A stretch of 64,000 bases of DNA from Uranotaenia lowii (lineage: Eukaryota > Arthropoda > Insecta > Diptera > Culicidae). The DNA lies in the NCBI RefSeq assembly GCF_029784155.1, contig NC_073692.1, positions 22,406,444-22,470,443 of the forward strand, read 5' to 3'. Each line of letters begins with the position of its first letter. Within the stretch, counting starts at the first letter, position 1. A program made the translations under genes and the position numbers. Under the pieces are notes generated by a model. It ran no database searches. It worked only from the letters and a program-made list of their open reading frames with translations, and was not told the origin of the DNA. Of the stretch, positions 12,939 through 24,025 are shown piece after piece.

Positions 12939-13813
12939 ATGGTGGCTGGATTTACTTTCTCATTGCTTTGTCAAAATTTGAATGATTACAATAATTGTAA
13001 GATTTTTAGAGAAGATTTGCAATACGCAATAGAAGGTAGAATAAAGGAAATCATCACCCATTACACAACAACAAATAACTTGTACAATTTACAAGGTACA
13101 ATGGATCAACTTGAACTTTTACATTTTTGTGAAGGATTTTCTAAATATGTTATTTTGAATACAACATGCTCAAATAAACCAAATGACTTTATAATGAAGA
13201 TACTATAATCTTATCATTTTAATTTAATGATTAATGGCATTTCGGTGAACTATACATTCTAATAGGAAGAATTTCAAATGAAAGTAATGAAAATTATAGA
13301 CGGATAGATTAGATTAGGAAGCATGAAAGGTGTTGAAAATGAGCCAAGAGCGTGATTTGAGAAAACTTCTTGCCGCACAAGACCATTTGTCCCACATCGT
13401 ATTACTGTCTAGAAGAAGCAAAGTCGATAGGCTGACTTTGCATTGATCTATACAATGATACATGGATGGATCGAAGCACGTGTTTTTCGTACCCCGATCG
13501 GACAAAAGGAAATGTACGGCCGGCTCAAATGAAGTTTTCTTGGCTCATTTTCAACACCTTTCATGCTTCCTAATCTAATCTATCCGTCTATAATTTTCAT
13601 TACTTTCATTTGAAATTCTTCCTCTTAGAATGTATAGTTCACCGAAATGCCATTAATCATTAAATTAAAATCATAAACCAGCGGTGATAAACTGTTAACA
13701 TATAATCTTATCAGGAAATGTCTGAGTTAATGCCAGATATTGTTGAAATTGAAAATATTGTAAATAAAGTTAAGAAAAACCTCGAAAAACATTTCAAATT
13801 TATGTTTTCTTAA
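12939..13813 (+). pseudogene. Decayed protein-coding relic split by a foldback insertion
   Basis: An open frame from an ATG at 12939 to a TAA at 13206-13208 encodes about 89 residues with mixed, coding-like composition (several Cys, Asn and Thr, few runs). Removing the inserted element 13217-13700 and one copy of its 13-bp target duplication rejoins the sequence. In the rejoined state the same frame continues past that single TAA for about 35 more codons, through a Glu/Ile/Lys-rich helix-like stretch, to a TAA at 13811-13813. I do not recognise the protein. The retained frame on both sides supports an old gene or domesticated sequence with one nonsense codon. Chance cannot be excluded because the DNA is AT-rich. 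Confidence 0.4.
13217..13700. mobile_element. 484-bp foldback element with 13-bp target duplication
   Basis: A perfect 13-bp direct repeat, TATAATCTTATCA, flanks the element at 13204-13216 and 13701-13713. Inside are two inverted arms of about 130 bp (about 13217-13349 and 13540-13670). They share the words GGCATTTCGGTGAACTATAC and GGAAGCATGAAAGGTGTTG, and the loop is about 190 bp. The right side has an extra 30 bp after the arm, so symmetry is incomplete. No open frame of note is present. Confidence 0.85.
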
Positions 13814-14043
13814 ATAAATAAAATCGGATAATCAGCATTTCAAATATTATTGATATTTTCGTTAGTTTATACACACTACGCTAGAGATACCATATAAACT
13901 TACTCATTTTTGAGTATTCGACTGTTTCTTGTAAGAAAATTCGAAGCTTGAAGACAAAAATAAACATGATTGTAGGGAATGAGGTATACATTAATATAGT
14001 AACCAAAAAATAAAGTTAAAATTTAAAACTTATCCTTAAAGAT

Positions 14044-14097
14044 AGTTTAAAGTAACACGCTTTTATAATTCTAAAGAACTATGTGTTACTTTAAACT
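14044..14097. repeat. Short perfect hairpin
   Basis: AGTTTAAAGTAACAC at 14044-14058 pairs perfectly with GTGTTACTTTAAACT at 14083-14097, giving a 15-bp stem with a 24-base loop. It is too short for a typical precursor microRNA and is more likely the remnant of a small palindromic element. The rest of 13814-14225 shows nothing recognisable. Confidence 0.6.
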
Positions 14098-14225
14098 AAC
14101 TCTACCGATAAATTTCAAACTTTAGCTCGACTTTTAAAATACTATAAAAATTATACCAAATTTTTTACAAAGATGGCAATAGATTTTGTTGGAACATGGT
14201 CGGTTTGAAATACATATTTTACATA

Positions 14226-14660
14226 GTATTCCGTCTCACGACATAACTTGACGAACATAATTCCTAAAATTCACTCGGTTCATAGCAACCGTTCTCCAAT
14301 TTCTCGGGCACCCCACGTTCGCCAGATCACGCTCCACTTGGTCTAACCACCTCGCTCGTTGCGCCCCCGCTCGTCTTGTTCCTACCGGATTCGTAGCGAA
14401 CACCTGTTTTGCAGGGACAATCGTCCGGCATTCTCGCAACATGTCCCGCCCAGCGTATCCGGCCAGCCTTCACCACCTTCTGGATACTGGGTTCGCCGTA
14501 GAGGCGCGCGAGCTCGTGGTTCATCTTCGCCTCCACACTCCGTTCTCCTGTACGCCGCCAAAGATGGTTCTTAACACTCGTCGCTCGAATACTCCGAGTT
14601 TACACAGGTCCTCCTCGAGCAATATCCATGTCTCGTGCCCGTAGAGAACAACCGGTCTAA
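14226..14660 (-). mobile_element. 5'-truncated LINE 3' end (same family as 30.4-35.4 kb)
   Basis: Read on the minus strand, this encodes the C-terminal tail of an EN-RT retrotransposon ORF2, broken across two frames. It includes the conserved block MNHELARLYGEPSIQKV followed by the AGHVARMPDD motif. The same words occur at 35092-35446 at the end of the larger copy. Only about 435 bp of the 3' end is present, typical of 5' truncation during target-primed reverse transcription. The 3' end reads ACTATGTAAAA in both copies. Confidence 0.85.
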
Positions 14661-14741
14661 ATACATACTGATTTTATTTTGTTGCATTCTTTTGGGTTCT
14701 TTCCAGATGACATGGAAAGGGACTTTTTAAATATTGATAAA

Positions 14742-16032
14742 TCTATATATATAAAAAGCAATTTCTGTATGTTTGTTTGTTTGTTTGTTTGTTTGTTTGT
14801 TTGTTTGTTTGTCCTCTATAGACTCAGCCGTCTTAAGAGCTAGAGAGCTGAAATTTGGCATGGGTACTCAGTAGGACCAGGAAGGATGAAATTTTTTTTT
14901 AGATTTTTGGATGACCCCTTCTGAAGGGGGTCGTCCATACAAAACAAATATTGTTTTCACGATATTGACGTTATTTTTCGTCGGATTGTGTTGAAAATTT
15001 GCACATGAGTGTTTTGAAAGACGAGCAATCGATTTCAGGTGTCTAATTTTGTGTAAGGGGACAGCCAAAGGGGTCGTCCATATTAACTGTTCGCTGTTTT
15101 TGCGATATTGACGTTATTATACATCGTATTCAGATGAAAATTGGTACACGATAGTTTTGAGTGACGTTCAATCGATTTGAGGTATCCAATTTAGGGTAAG
15201 GGGCCGGCAAAAGGGGTCGTCCATATTAAATTTTCAGTATCTTAATGATATTGTCGTTTCTATACATCGGATTGGGATGAAAATTTGCACATAGGAGTTA
15301 TTAGGGACAAATAACTGATTTCACTTATCCGAACTAAAATCAGGGGTCGGCCAAAGGGGTCGTCCATATTAACTATTCACTGTTAATGCGATATAGTAGT
15401 TATTATACATCGGATTGAGATAAAAATTGATACACGAGAGTTTTGAGGGACGGGCAATCGATTTCAGGTATTAAATTCAGAGTTAGGGGCCATCAAAGGG
15501 GGTCGTCCATATTAACCTTTCAATATTTTTGCAATATCGACGTTATTATACATCGGATTGGGATGAAAATTTCCACACGGTAGTTTTCAGGGACGGACAA
15601 TCGATCTCAGATGTCAAATATTTTGCTAGGTGTCGACGAAAGGAGTCGTCCATATAAATTAATTTTTCACTATTTTAAGCAATATTGACGTTATTATACA
15701 ATGGATTGCTTTGAAAATTTGCACACGGGAGTTTTGAGGGAAGGACAATCGATTTCAGATATCAAAGTTTTTATAAGAGCCCCCGAAAGGGGTTTAGCTT
15801 TTTGACAATGATTGCGTTGTTATGCAATGATTTTGTCGAAATTTATACACGAGGTTTTTGATTCCTGATTTCATATTTATTAGCAGACGACAGAAGAAGT
15901 GATCATCCAATATTTTTGCAATTATTACTTAACAATGAATCTGGAAAATGCTTGGCAATTGACTTTTATACAAAACTGTTCATGACATATTCCAAGTTGA
16001 AAGCGAAACGGAGTTCGTATGGGATCAGCTAG
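14742..16032 (+). mobile_element. Non-autonomous Helitron, copy 1
   Basis: The element begins TCTATATATATAAAAAGC and ends GGGATCAGCTAG, and lies between a host A (14741) and T (16033). These are the 5'-TC, CTAG-3' and A^T insertion hallmarks of Helitrons. Near the 5' end is a (GTTT)n microsatellite at about 14770-14812. The body holds six or seven tandem units of about 144 bp, each with GGGGTCGTCCATATT and GACGTTATTATACATCGG words. A short imperfect stem (GCGAA/TTCGT) sits just before the 3' end. There is no Rep/helicase frame, so it is non-autonomous. A second copy at 25310-26454 has the same ends. Confidence 0.9.
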
Positions 16033-16104
16033 TATTTTGATAAATATTGAAAATATCTAAAAAAAACAGCTGTTTTTGCTTGAATTGGACCAATTGTAGT
16101 ACTG

Positions 16105-16236
16105 TGATTTCAAAGTAGTCGAAGATTCCTTTGAATTCAGCTACAGTACTGTAGCTGAATTCAAAGGAATCTTCGACTACTTTGAAATCATAGTTTCATT
16201 CAGCTAAGAGATTCTTCAAACCTTTGATTATTAGTG
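16105..16236. mobile_element. Palindromic mini-element with an 86-bp perfect palindrome
   Basis: Bases 16105-16147 and 16148-16190 are perfect reverse complements, 43 bp each with no loop, centred on AGCTACAGTACTGTAGCT. The 9-bp word GTAGTACTG is repeated at 16096-16104 and 16237-16245, bracketing a 132-bp unit. The words GGAATCTTCGACTAC and TGAATTCAAAG are shared in diverged form with the palindromic element at 17922-18060, so these form one family. There is no coding content. Confidence 0.8.
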
Positions 16237-16589
16237 GTAGTACTGATTGTTTCAATATGATTTCCATTCCAAATTTAGTCTTAGATTTGAAATTCAAATT
16301 AAAATCATTCCAACGAAAATTTTGACGTTACAGCTATTAACAGAACTCATGCCTCTGAGAAACAAAAATCGTTTTGAGACGTGACTTATCAATTGACTCA
16401 ATGTCAATGTGAGCGAAGATAATATGTATGTTAGATTTGAGATTTTTGGAATGGAATGTTAGATATGATTTCAATCTAGGAGTATAGCCAACACCATCCA
16501 TCGCAAAGAAAATAAGCGTCTTTTATCACTAAAAGTTTTTTTTTTTAATATAAACAATTTTTTTCATTCGAAGGCTCATTTGCTGTAAA
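16237..16589. other. AT-rich sequence without recognisable genes
   Basis: About 350 bp between the palindromic element and the I-type LINE. No coding frame, TIR or tandem repeat was recognised. Confidence 0.4.
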
Positions 16590-17835
16590 GCCTAAGGAGC
16601 CGATTCATGTTTTATGTTTTTCAGACGGGAACCCTTTTCCTGGTAAACGGTTCGGTTGAGGTTGAGTTGAGACTGCATTCTGAGTGTTCTATCTTGCCAT
16701 AGAAAGCTATCCTCGATCGGGTGATGTTTTGTAGTGGGGAACCAACGTTGAAACCCGTAGATCAAAGCTTCAGCAATCGTACAACCGCAAGCAAACAAGA
16801 TAGGATAGAAGTAGGAAAGTTTGAGAAAAGGTTGAATCAATAGGAATAAACTTTTTGATAATATTGCTCTATTGCTCCTTTTTTCGCCATCTCGTCGGCA
16901 AGTTCGTTCCCTAGAATTGAACAATGCGCGGGAACCCATACTAGCGTGATCTTGAATAGCTTTAAACCTAGTGTAGTCAGTCAGTCTTTTCCGTATTTCT
17001 AAAACAAAATACGCTTGACGATTCTTAAAATTGATGTTCTTGATGGATTCGATTGAACTGAGACTATAGTGAAAATAAAAAACTGATTCGCAGGCAATTC
17101 TTTGATAAGTTCTAAAAGCTTGTTAAATAATTTCAATAATCGTCTCTTGGCGATATCTGGCAAATTTTTAAGTAAACTGAATTTAATACCATCAAGTCCA
17201 GGTGAGCTATTATTGCACGAGAGCAATGCTATTGAAAATTCAATAATGGAAAACTTTGGATATCCTACATCATCAACTGAATCGAACAATCTCATTCTTG
17301 GTTGGACTGAGTCTGGGCAAACCTTTTTAACAAAGTGATGGGCCCACCTCTCCGAATGCTCATCTACATTATTTGAAGGTGGAACATGATTCCGTAAGTT
17401 CCTTGCCGTTCTCCAAAGCGTGCTCATTGCTGTATCTGTCGTCAACCTTTAACCGAATGTCTCCAATAACGCTGTTTTTTATTAGAACATACTCGTTTGA
17501 GTCTACTTTCCAGAGCTTGATAACGATTGAAATCAACTATGGAACCATGCTTCCGGAAAATCCTTAAGGCTTCGGTTTTAGATTTATAAACTTCGGTACA
17601 CTCAGTATCTCACCAAGGTGCAGATGGTCTTCTCTTAACTGTGAAAAGCGATGGTTTTGATTGAGCTTGAACTGCGCTATCATAAATGGAAGATGCGAGG
17701 AAACTATACTCATCGAACGGCACCATCCGACATCTACCGCCTCAAACGTGTTCAGCGTAGTTTTGTTAGGTAAGCTCTACGTCGCCTTCCTTGGAATGAA
17801 CCGCTTCGGCTTCCACCATGTGAGAAAAGATGTGC
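16590..17835 (-). mobile_element. I-type LINE fragment with internal deletion (linker, RT start, RNase H)
   Basis: Reading on the minus strand from 17835 downward, there is first a stretch typical of the region between endonuclease and reverse transcriptase in I/R1/jockey-type ORF2 (RRPSAPW, then ECTEVYKSKTEALRIFRKHG). Next comes the beginning of the reverse transcriptase with SPGLDGI and LLKNLPDIAKRRLLKLFNKL (about 17445-17000). The sequence then jumps to a ribonuclease H C-terminus with VWVPAHCSILGNELADEMAK (about 16980-16850). The RT catalytic core between them is missing, so this is a deleted copy. Stops and frameshifts are scattered. The RNase H domain points to the I clade or relatives. 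Confidence 0.8.
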
Positions 17836-17921
17836 CTTAAGGGGGGATTAGGGTCTAACGGGTAAAAAAAACACCATTTTCACGAATTTTTTTTAGAGCT
17901 ATCGTTCAAACAAATGTATTC

Positions 17922-18060
17922 ACTCTGTTGTGGTATGAGCCTTCTTGGTTGAATGATTCAACTGAATCAAAGCAATCGAAAGATTCCATTTAATTCAACC
18001 ACGGTACGGTACGGTACCGTGGTTGAATTAAAAGGAATCTTTCGATTGCTTTGATTCAGT
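17922..18060. mobile_element. Palindromic mini-element, second family member
   Basis: Arms at 17961-18007 and 18014-18060 (47 bp each) are inverted copies with one mismatch around a 6-base loop. They contain ATTCAACCACGGTAC and its complement. A 12-bp direct repeat, CAAATGTATTCA, lies at 17910-17921 and 18061-18072 and is likely the target duplication. The host sequence (about 17836-18450) looks like another decayed repeat beginning AAGGGGGGATTAGGG. Confidence 0.8.
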
Positions 18061-18452
18061 CAAATGTATTCAAATTTTTTGCATTATAAAAAGCATTGTT
18101 AAAAGAACATTTAGTAGTTTTTTCGTAGAAAAATATTGAAAAATGAGCCGGTGACGGACCACTTTCGAGGATGCCTCTTAGAAAACAGGATTGGTGGTAG
18201 ACACTGTATCTCAGCACAGAATCATCTGAAGTCAAAAAATCAGAGCAAAATATTTTTAATAGATGTTTTTCTGGACCCCAACGATTTTATTTAACTTAAA
18301 AAAAATTTCATGAAATAAAAACTAAGATTTTTCACGAAAAAATCCACCATTTTTTATCTTTAAAATCTCCCCAAAGTAAAAAAAAAAAGAAAATCGTTGG
18401 GGTTTGGTATTTTATAGGTATGTAGAAAATATGTTCCAAATTTGAAAAGAAT

Positions 18453-18722
18453 GTACGTCTCGGTGGTCGAGTGGTTAGCGTGGTAAGACGGTAATCGCTG
18501 GTCCACTGATGGCATGGGTTCGATTCCCATCTCGGTACTGGGTATTAAATGTTAATCTTAACCCAAGTAACATTTAGAGTTTTATAGCACTCTACTGGAT
18601 CAAGTTTTGGTTTTATAAGTGGCTTGAAGAGTTTTACAAAACTATCAGTGTTACTTGGGAAGTTGTCCATGTCATTTATTCAGTCTGTAAGCCTAAATCG
18701 GCTAAGACGGTGTGTGTCTTTT
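18453..18722 (+). mobile_element. tRNA-derived SINE, interrupted by a MITE
   Basis: The 5' part carries pol III internal promoter elements: an A box in TGGTCGAGTGGTTAGCG and a B box in GGGTTCGATTCCC. The T arm (ATGGG/CCCAT) is intact. The 5' and 3' acceptor strands do not pair, so it is not a functional tRNA gene. The tail contains GCCTAAATCGGCTAAGACGG, typical of a SINE body rather than of a tRNA 3' flank. A possible 5-bp target duplication AGAAT flanks it. A 98-bp TIR element is inserted in its middle. Confidence 0.75.
18562..18659. mobile_element. 98-bp MITE nested in the SINE
   Basis: The terminal inverted repeats CCCAAGTAACA (18562) and TGTTACTTGGG (ending 18659) are perfect over 11 bp. 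Removing the 98 bp leaves a continuous SINE body. The interior is non-coding. AA on both sides could be part of a 2-bp target duplication. Confidence 0.75.
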
Positions 18723-18929
18723 AGAATCGGTGAAGTAGTTTTCAAATGACGATGTCCACTGACTTTAAAAATGTGCTTTCGAGAAAAACGCGTTTGAAGT
18801 TTCTGCTCTCTCTCTTTTGCAGTATTAGATAAGAGGAGATGAAGGCCTATAATTTCTTACAGTTTTGCTTCGATTGTCTTGAAAATTCGACACAACATTC
18901 TTGAAATTTTTTACAATAAGAAAACTACT

Positions 18930-20907
18930 GAACCGATTTACCTGAAACTTGGCAGGTGGGGGTATTGGAGGCTGGGGAAGGTTCCTATTATGGTTCGAGA
19001 CCCCTCCCTTTAACAGGAAGGGGGTCTTTCATATAAAAGTAATAAGTCTTCATAACTCGAGAACTGATCAAGCAAATCAAACCAAACTTGGTATGGGAGG
19101 GTACTTGGGTACGAGAAATATTTTTAAGAATATTTCGTACCCCTCCCTCCTTTCAGTGAGGAGATAGGAAGGAGGGAGGGGGCCTTCCTTACAATTTTTT
19201 ACATAACTAATCAAGCTAATGGAATCAAATTTGGCATGGGAGGGTAGGGGAATACGAGGAATGGTTCTATGATTATTTCAGACCCCTCCCTCCTTCCAGT
19301 GAAGATACAGGAAGGAAGGAGGGGGTTTTCATACCTTTGTAATTGCATAACTTGAAAACTATTCGATCAAATGAAACCAAATTTGGCTTGGAAGTTTATT
19401 TGGGTACGATAAATAGTTCTTTGAATATTTGCTACCCTTACCTCCTTCCAGTGAGGAGATATAAAGTGGGGGGGGGGGGGGCTCTTTTACAATTTTCAGC
19501 ATAATTGGATAGCTAATCAAGCAAATGGAACCAAATTTGGTGTGGGAAGGTATTTGATAACGAAAAATGTTTCAATAATATTTTGAGAAACCTCTGTTCT
19601 TCAAGTTGTAGAATCTTAAGGAAGGAGGGTGCTTCCATACAATTTTTACATCACTCGGGAACTTACCCAGCAAATGAAACGAAATTTGGTTTGTAAGGGT
19701 ATTTGAGCACATGGTAAATGTTTCTGTGAATATTTGGTACTATTGCCTCCTTCCAGTTGCGTGACAGGTAAGAGAGAGGGGGCTCTTTTACAATTTTTCG
19801 CATAACTTGAGCAAATGGAAACAATTTTGGCATGGGATAGCATTTGGATACGTAAACGGGTTGTAAGCTTATTTGAGACTTCTTTCTCCGTTAGAGAGGA
19901 CGGGAGCTCATATACGATTATCTTGCATAAACCAAGCACTTATCTAACAAGTGGAACCAAAGATGACATGGGAACAATCTAACAATCGAGCAAATGAATC
20001 AGAATTGGGCATGAAAATGTATTTGAATACACGAAATGTTTGATCTTGATTCCCTTCTTCCAGGTAGGGGATGATAGGCAGCAAGAGGGGTTCCAATACA
20101 AATTTTATGGCACAACTCGACAACTAATAAAGCAAACGAAATCAAATTTGGCATGGGAGGGTTTTCGAGTACAAGAAATGTTTTTTCGGTGGTTTAGCAC
20201 CCCTCTCTCCATTCAGTGGAACGATATAATGGGAAGAGGATCACTCATACATCAAGAAAATGGAACCAAATTTGCATGGAAGCATATTTGTGTACGGGTA
20301 ATGTTGCTTCGATGGTTTGAGACCCCCTTCTCCTACCAGAGGGGAGATATAAAGTGGGGAGAGAGTCACCCATTTTTTTAATAGCTCGAGAGCTTATCGA
20401 GAATGAATCCATATATGATATGTAATCGTATTTATATTAGAAGTGTTTTTCTGATGTTTTGAGACCGCATTCCTTCCATTAAAGTTAAAGGAATGATGGA
20501 GGGGGTCACTCTCACAATTTGTATAATAATTCTAGTACGGATAGGTTAAATGAGTGTCCCGTGATGTTATTTTGTTACAGATTTTTTTTCTAGGATAGTT
20601 CGAGACGCTCTCTACAAATGAAGGGTCAGCGAAAATTCCATATATAAAGAAAATTTACATAAGCTATAAATTAAGAAGCAAAGAAATCCAGAGTCATGAA
20701 AAGGATTAAAACACGGATTTAAAAATAAAATTAATTAAGATTTCAAAACAAAAAACGTTACAATTTTATTTAAAAAAAAAAAAAACATTTTAATGATATT
20801 GAAATTGAATTTATAATTTTGTACAAATAAATGAAAAGTTAAATAACTAGGGACCACAGATTTCAATAAATTTAGGAAGGTGTAGCAAAGCTCACCGGGT
20901 CAGCTAG
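18930..20907 (+). mobile_element. Helitron-like element made of ~145-bp tandem units
   Basis: About 11-12 diverged tandem units recur every 140-156 bp. Each has the word CAAATTTGGCATGGGAGGG, a CCCCTCCCTCCTTCCAGTG block, and a phrase resembling CATAACTCGAGAACTAATCA. The 3' end reads CCGGGTCAGCTAG before a host T at 20908, matching the CTAG end of the two Helitrons in this window, so I read it as an older relative. The 5' end was not found, and the start given is where the units become visible. There is no coding capacity. Confidence 0.65.
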
Positions 20908-21275
20908 TCAATAAATAAAATCACTAAAATACAGCATTTATAAAAACCAAATTATGTGCTTAGCTGTGCAACAATTGGCAAATCACCCGATTGAACAAAA
21001 AATGTGAAATTTAATGCAACGAAATTTTAATTAAATAATTGGCTTTAAGAGCAACGTTTCTTAAAAAAAAATAATAATAATCATATTTCTAACAATCTTT
21101 TCTGAATCGTAATTTCGAGTTCTGTCTACTCTAAATACACTTTTTAAAATGGGTTTGCTGTTTATCTTTTGAGCTGTTAAAAAGTTTGATTTGATGATAC
21201 AAATATATTTCTATCAATGTTACAAAGTTGAATAGATAGCATTTGTGGTAAGATTATTCTGGCTTTTGGTTTTCC
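20908..21275. other. AT-rich sequence without recognisable genes
   Basis: No gene, TIR or tandem repeat was recognised in these 370 bp. Confidence 0.4.
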
Positions 21276-21599
21276 ATGCAACAAGCGTTGCAAGAACCAC
21301 CGAAAGCTGCATCTTTCTCCATCAGCCGCATTCTCGATGGTCTGGCTGCTGATGGTTGATTTTTTAAGAGGATTATTTACGTCTCAATCTTCATTTGCTT
21401 ATACATGCTCTGGATGGAGAAGTATGAGGACTCGTATGATAAAAAAAAGTTCAATGCCATGATTCAACCGCAAACATTGTCCGTCGTCAGTTTCATTCCG
21501 GAGGACCAGAATCTGGCTAACCAGCCAGCCAACTCCGGCAAGTCGGCCAATGTGTTCATTACAGCATCATAGCGCGTCGTTCTGGACCATCAGAAGTAG
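21276..21599 (+). pseudogene. Coding-like relic, one frame with two internal stops
   Basis: One frame runs from an ATG at 21276 to a TAG at 21597 with only two internal stops (TGA 21357-21359 and TAG 21570-21572). Its base composition is more balanced than the surroundings. The first 27 codons include SFSISRIL, which resembles an eh1-type Groucho-binding motif. The middle has a hydrophobic stretch (IIYVSIFICLYMLW) followed by a polar Gln/Asn-rich segment. I do not recognise the protein. A TTTTTTAAG just before 21366 could be a splice acceptor, so part of this may instead be a small exon. Chance openness is possible. Confidence 0.35.
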
Positions 21600-23518
21600 G
21601 GAAAAATGACTTTAAAGCGTTTTTAAGCAAGCAAGGCTACAAAAAAAAAATGCAAGAAAAATGATGCTTTTGACCTCGCCCAGCGTGTGGGCGTTCGAAA
21701 GGTGAAGGATATCGGGAGCCCCGTTGTTCATCATTCTCCTTTACTCGGGCGAGGGTGTAGGTATTTTACTATGCGCACAGAGAAACGTTCAGCATGATGA
21801 AAGAAAAACTGTTTCCAATAACAAAGATTATCAACAGTCTAAATAAACATTGAATGGTGCAAGAAAGTCTAGGTGGCTCTACTTAAAAATCGAAACTTTT
21901 TAGACACAGAATCAAAGTTCATTGACTGAAATTAGCTTTAGGAATCAGAATATGAAATTAAAATACGAATTCCGTTTTAAGCTTTCAAATTTATTAATTT
22001 AATTATCATGGTTGACTACTCATGCCGCTCCATTTTTTCAAATATTCATAAATTTTTTTATAAATCAGCACTACGTTTTTAAAGCGTTTCTTGAATTTTT
22101 TTTTATCTAATGATACTCATGTCACAATTCATGCTCTCAGCTTCTGTAGGAACCTAGCATCAAATAAAAAAAAATCAAGCCATAGGTTTCGATGAGCTTG
22201 TGCCAACTCGAAGCTTAAACCGACACAGCATCCGATATCTGAGAAACATCAAGAGAGGGAAAAAAAAACAGTCGATAGCCATAACTTTTAGAGGCACACC
22301 GTAGTCATTCCCTATGATCGGATGCTGTTCTTCGTCAATGCTTTTGCTGCTGCAGTAGCAAAAGTAGCAGAAGGTCGATTTTATTAATAAAATGGTGGTT
22401 GCTACTGTTACCGGTTTGCGTTTTGTTTTTTAAAGTCTTTTTTGCTGCTGCTCTGCCATCAACTGGTTCACATAAGATACGGAAACCGGGTGGCTACCTG
22501 ACTTTAATTAACAATTCAACGTGTGGACCACAAATTATTTGCATGTGGATCGGGGATTTATGAGCTAATAGTATAAAGATGCAGGGAATTAGAGTTTTAA
22601 TTTCGTTGGTAGGAAAAGGTTCAGGAAAAGATTCCCCGCAATTTGAATTTTTTTTAAATGTTATAGCATTAAATCAGGTTGGCTTTAATTCTTTTGGATG
22701 TATCGAATTAGTTTCCATGTCAAATTCATGCTCATAGCTTTCATGTAAAAATTGTAATTGTTTTTATTTATGTTATTGTCCGATACCGTTTAAAATTAAA
22801 GAGAGGAAAACAGATGATTGCGTAGTAATTAAAAATTGCTTTTTTCAAGAAAATAACTACAAGCATTAAAGAGTGTTCAATGAAAGAAATCACTGCAATT
22901 CTCATTGCATTGCTGAAAACTGGTTTGTTATCCGCGATGAAAAATAATAGAAAATCATCTTTCAATTTCCTTCAGTGCGTAAAACGCCTGAAGTTATGTC
23001 AAAACATAGAAGTGGTTCGATCAATTTAGCACTGGCATAAATTCTAAAGTGATTAAACAGTTTTTTTTCGTGATTTTAATGATAAAAAAGTAAACAACAA
23101 AGATAGTGCACATCTGTTTTCCATTGATTTTTTTGATTTTAAGTTATAATTATAGTCACTATGTCAAATTAAAACGACGAACAGTTTAGTGATTATTTTG
23201 CGAATCAAACTTCCTTTTAGGTATGTGAATAGACTGAGGACTCACTTTATAATTGTTTTTTTTTTAGAACTGATTGAGAAACAGTTGAGTTATAAAAATT
23301 GATGATTGTATATTGAGATCCAAACTTTTATGTTGAAAATTGTTAAAAATCCATTCCAAAACTGGTGGATATTGCTAATAGTGCAGTGAGATTTGAGATT
23401 TGCTTGTAAAAATATGAATGATTGAAAATCATCAAAATTTGACGTTTGAGTTACAATACTCTATTAAACTGCTTAATTTCTTCATAATCACAACGTGAAA
23501 TGATTAAAACATAGATTC
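21600..23518. other. Non-coding sequence, partly balanced composition
   Basis: Nothing is recognisable as a gene here. The part at 21660-21790 and 22190-22500 has more balanced composition and includes trinucleotide-like GCTGCTGC words, which could be regulatory or intronic unique DNA. The remainder is AT-rich. Confidence 0.4.
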
Positions 23519-24025
23519 TAGGCTGAATATGAATCCAAAAAACAGGCTTCTCATTCAAAAATTATTTGTTTAAACAGTCAAACACTATTTTTCCAGTTTT
23601 AAGCCGTATATGGCATTACTATTTGGGGCCGTTCAGATACCACGTGGACAAAAAAATGAGACTTTTGACCCCCTCCTCCCCCTCCGTGGACAAGCGTGGA
23701 CATTTGGCAAACCCCTACCCCCCCTCCCCGGATGTCCACGTGGACTTATTTAAATTTTTTTTCCAAATACCTATAATTCGACAGTTAGTAAACACCACTT
23801 TTTGCCTTTTTGTTATTGAAATGGCTGATTTTGAAAAACGAATAAAAATGTCCTGATGTAAAAATATATATAAAAATTTAAATTTCTTAATTATCATATT
23901 AATCACTCGTTTTCAAGAAGCTACTAATTGTTTAAACTAAAACTGGATAGCTTTGCAGTTTTAAGATTTTGATTATAACATCTTAGAATTTATTCACCTT
24001 GAGAAAATATTTTGGAAGTAAGTAT

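Noticed and set aside
14044..14097. microRNA precursor
   Set aside because: The stem is only 15 bp with a 24-base loop, shorter than typical animal precursors, and lies in repeat-rich DNA.
18453..18540. Functional tRNA gene
   Set aside because: The B box and T arm are good, but the 5' and 3' acceptor strands do not pair and the sequence continues into a SINE body.
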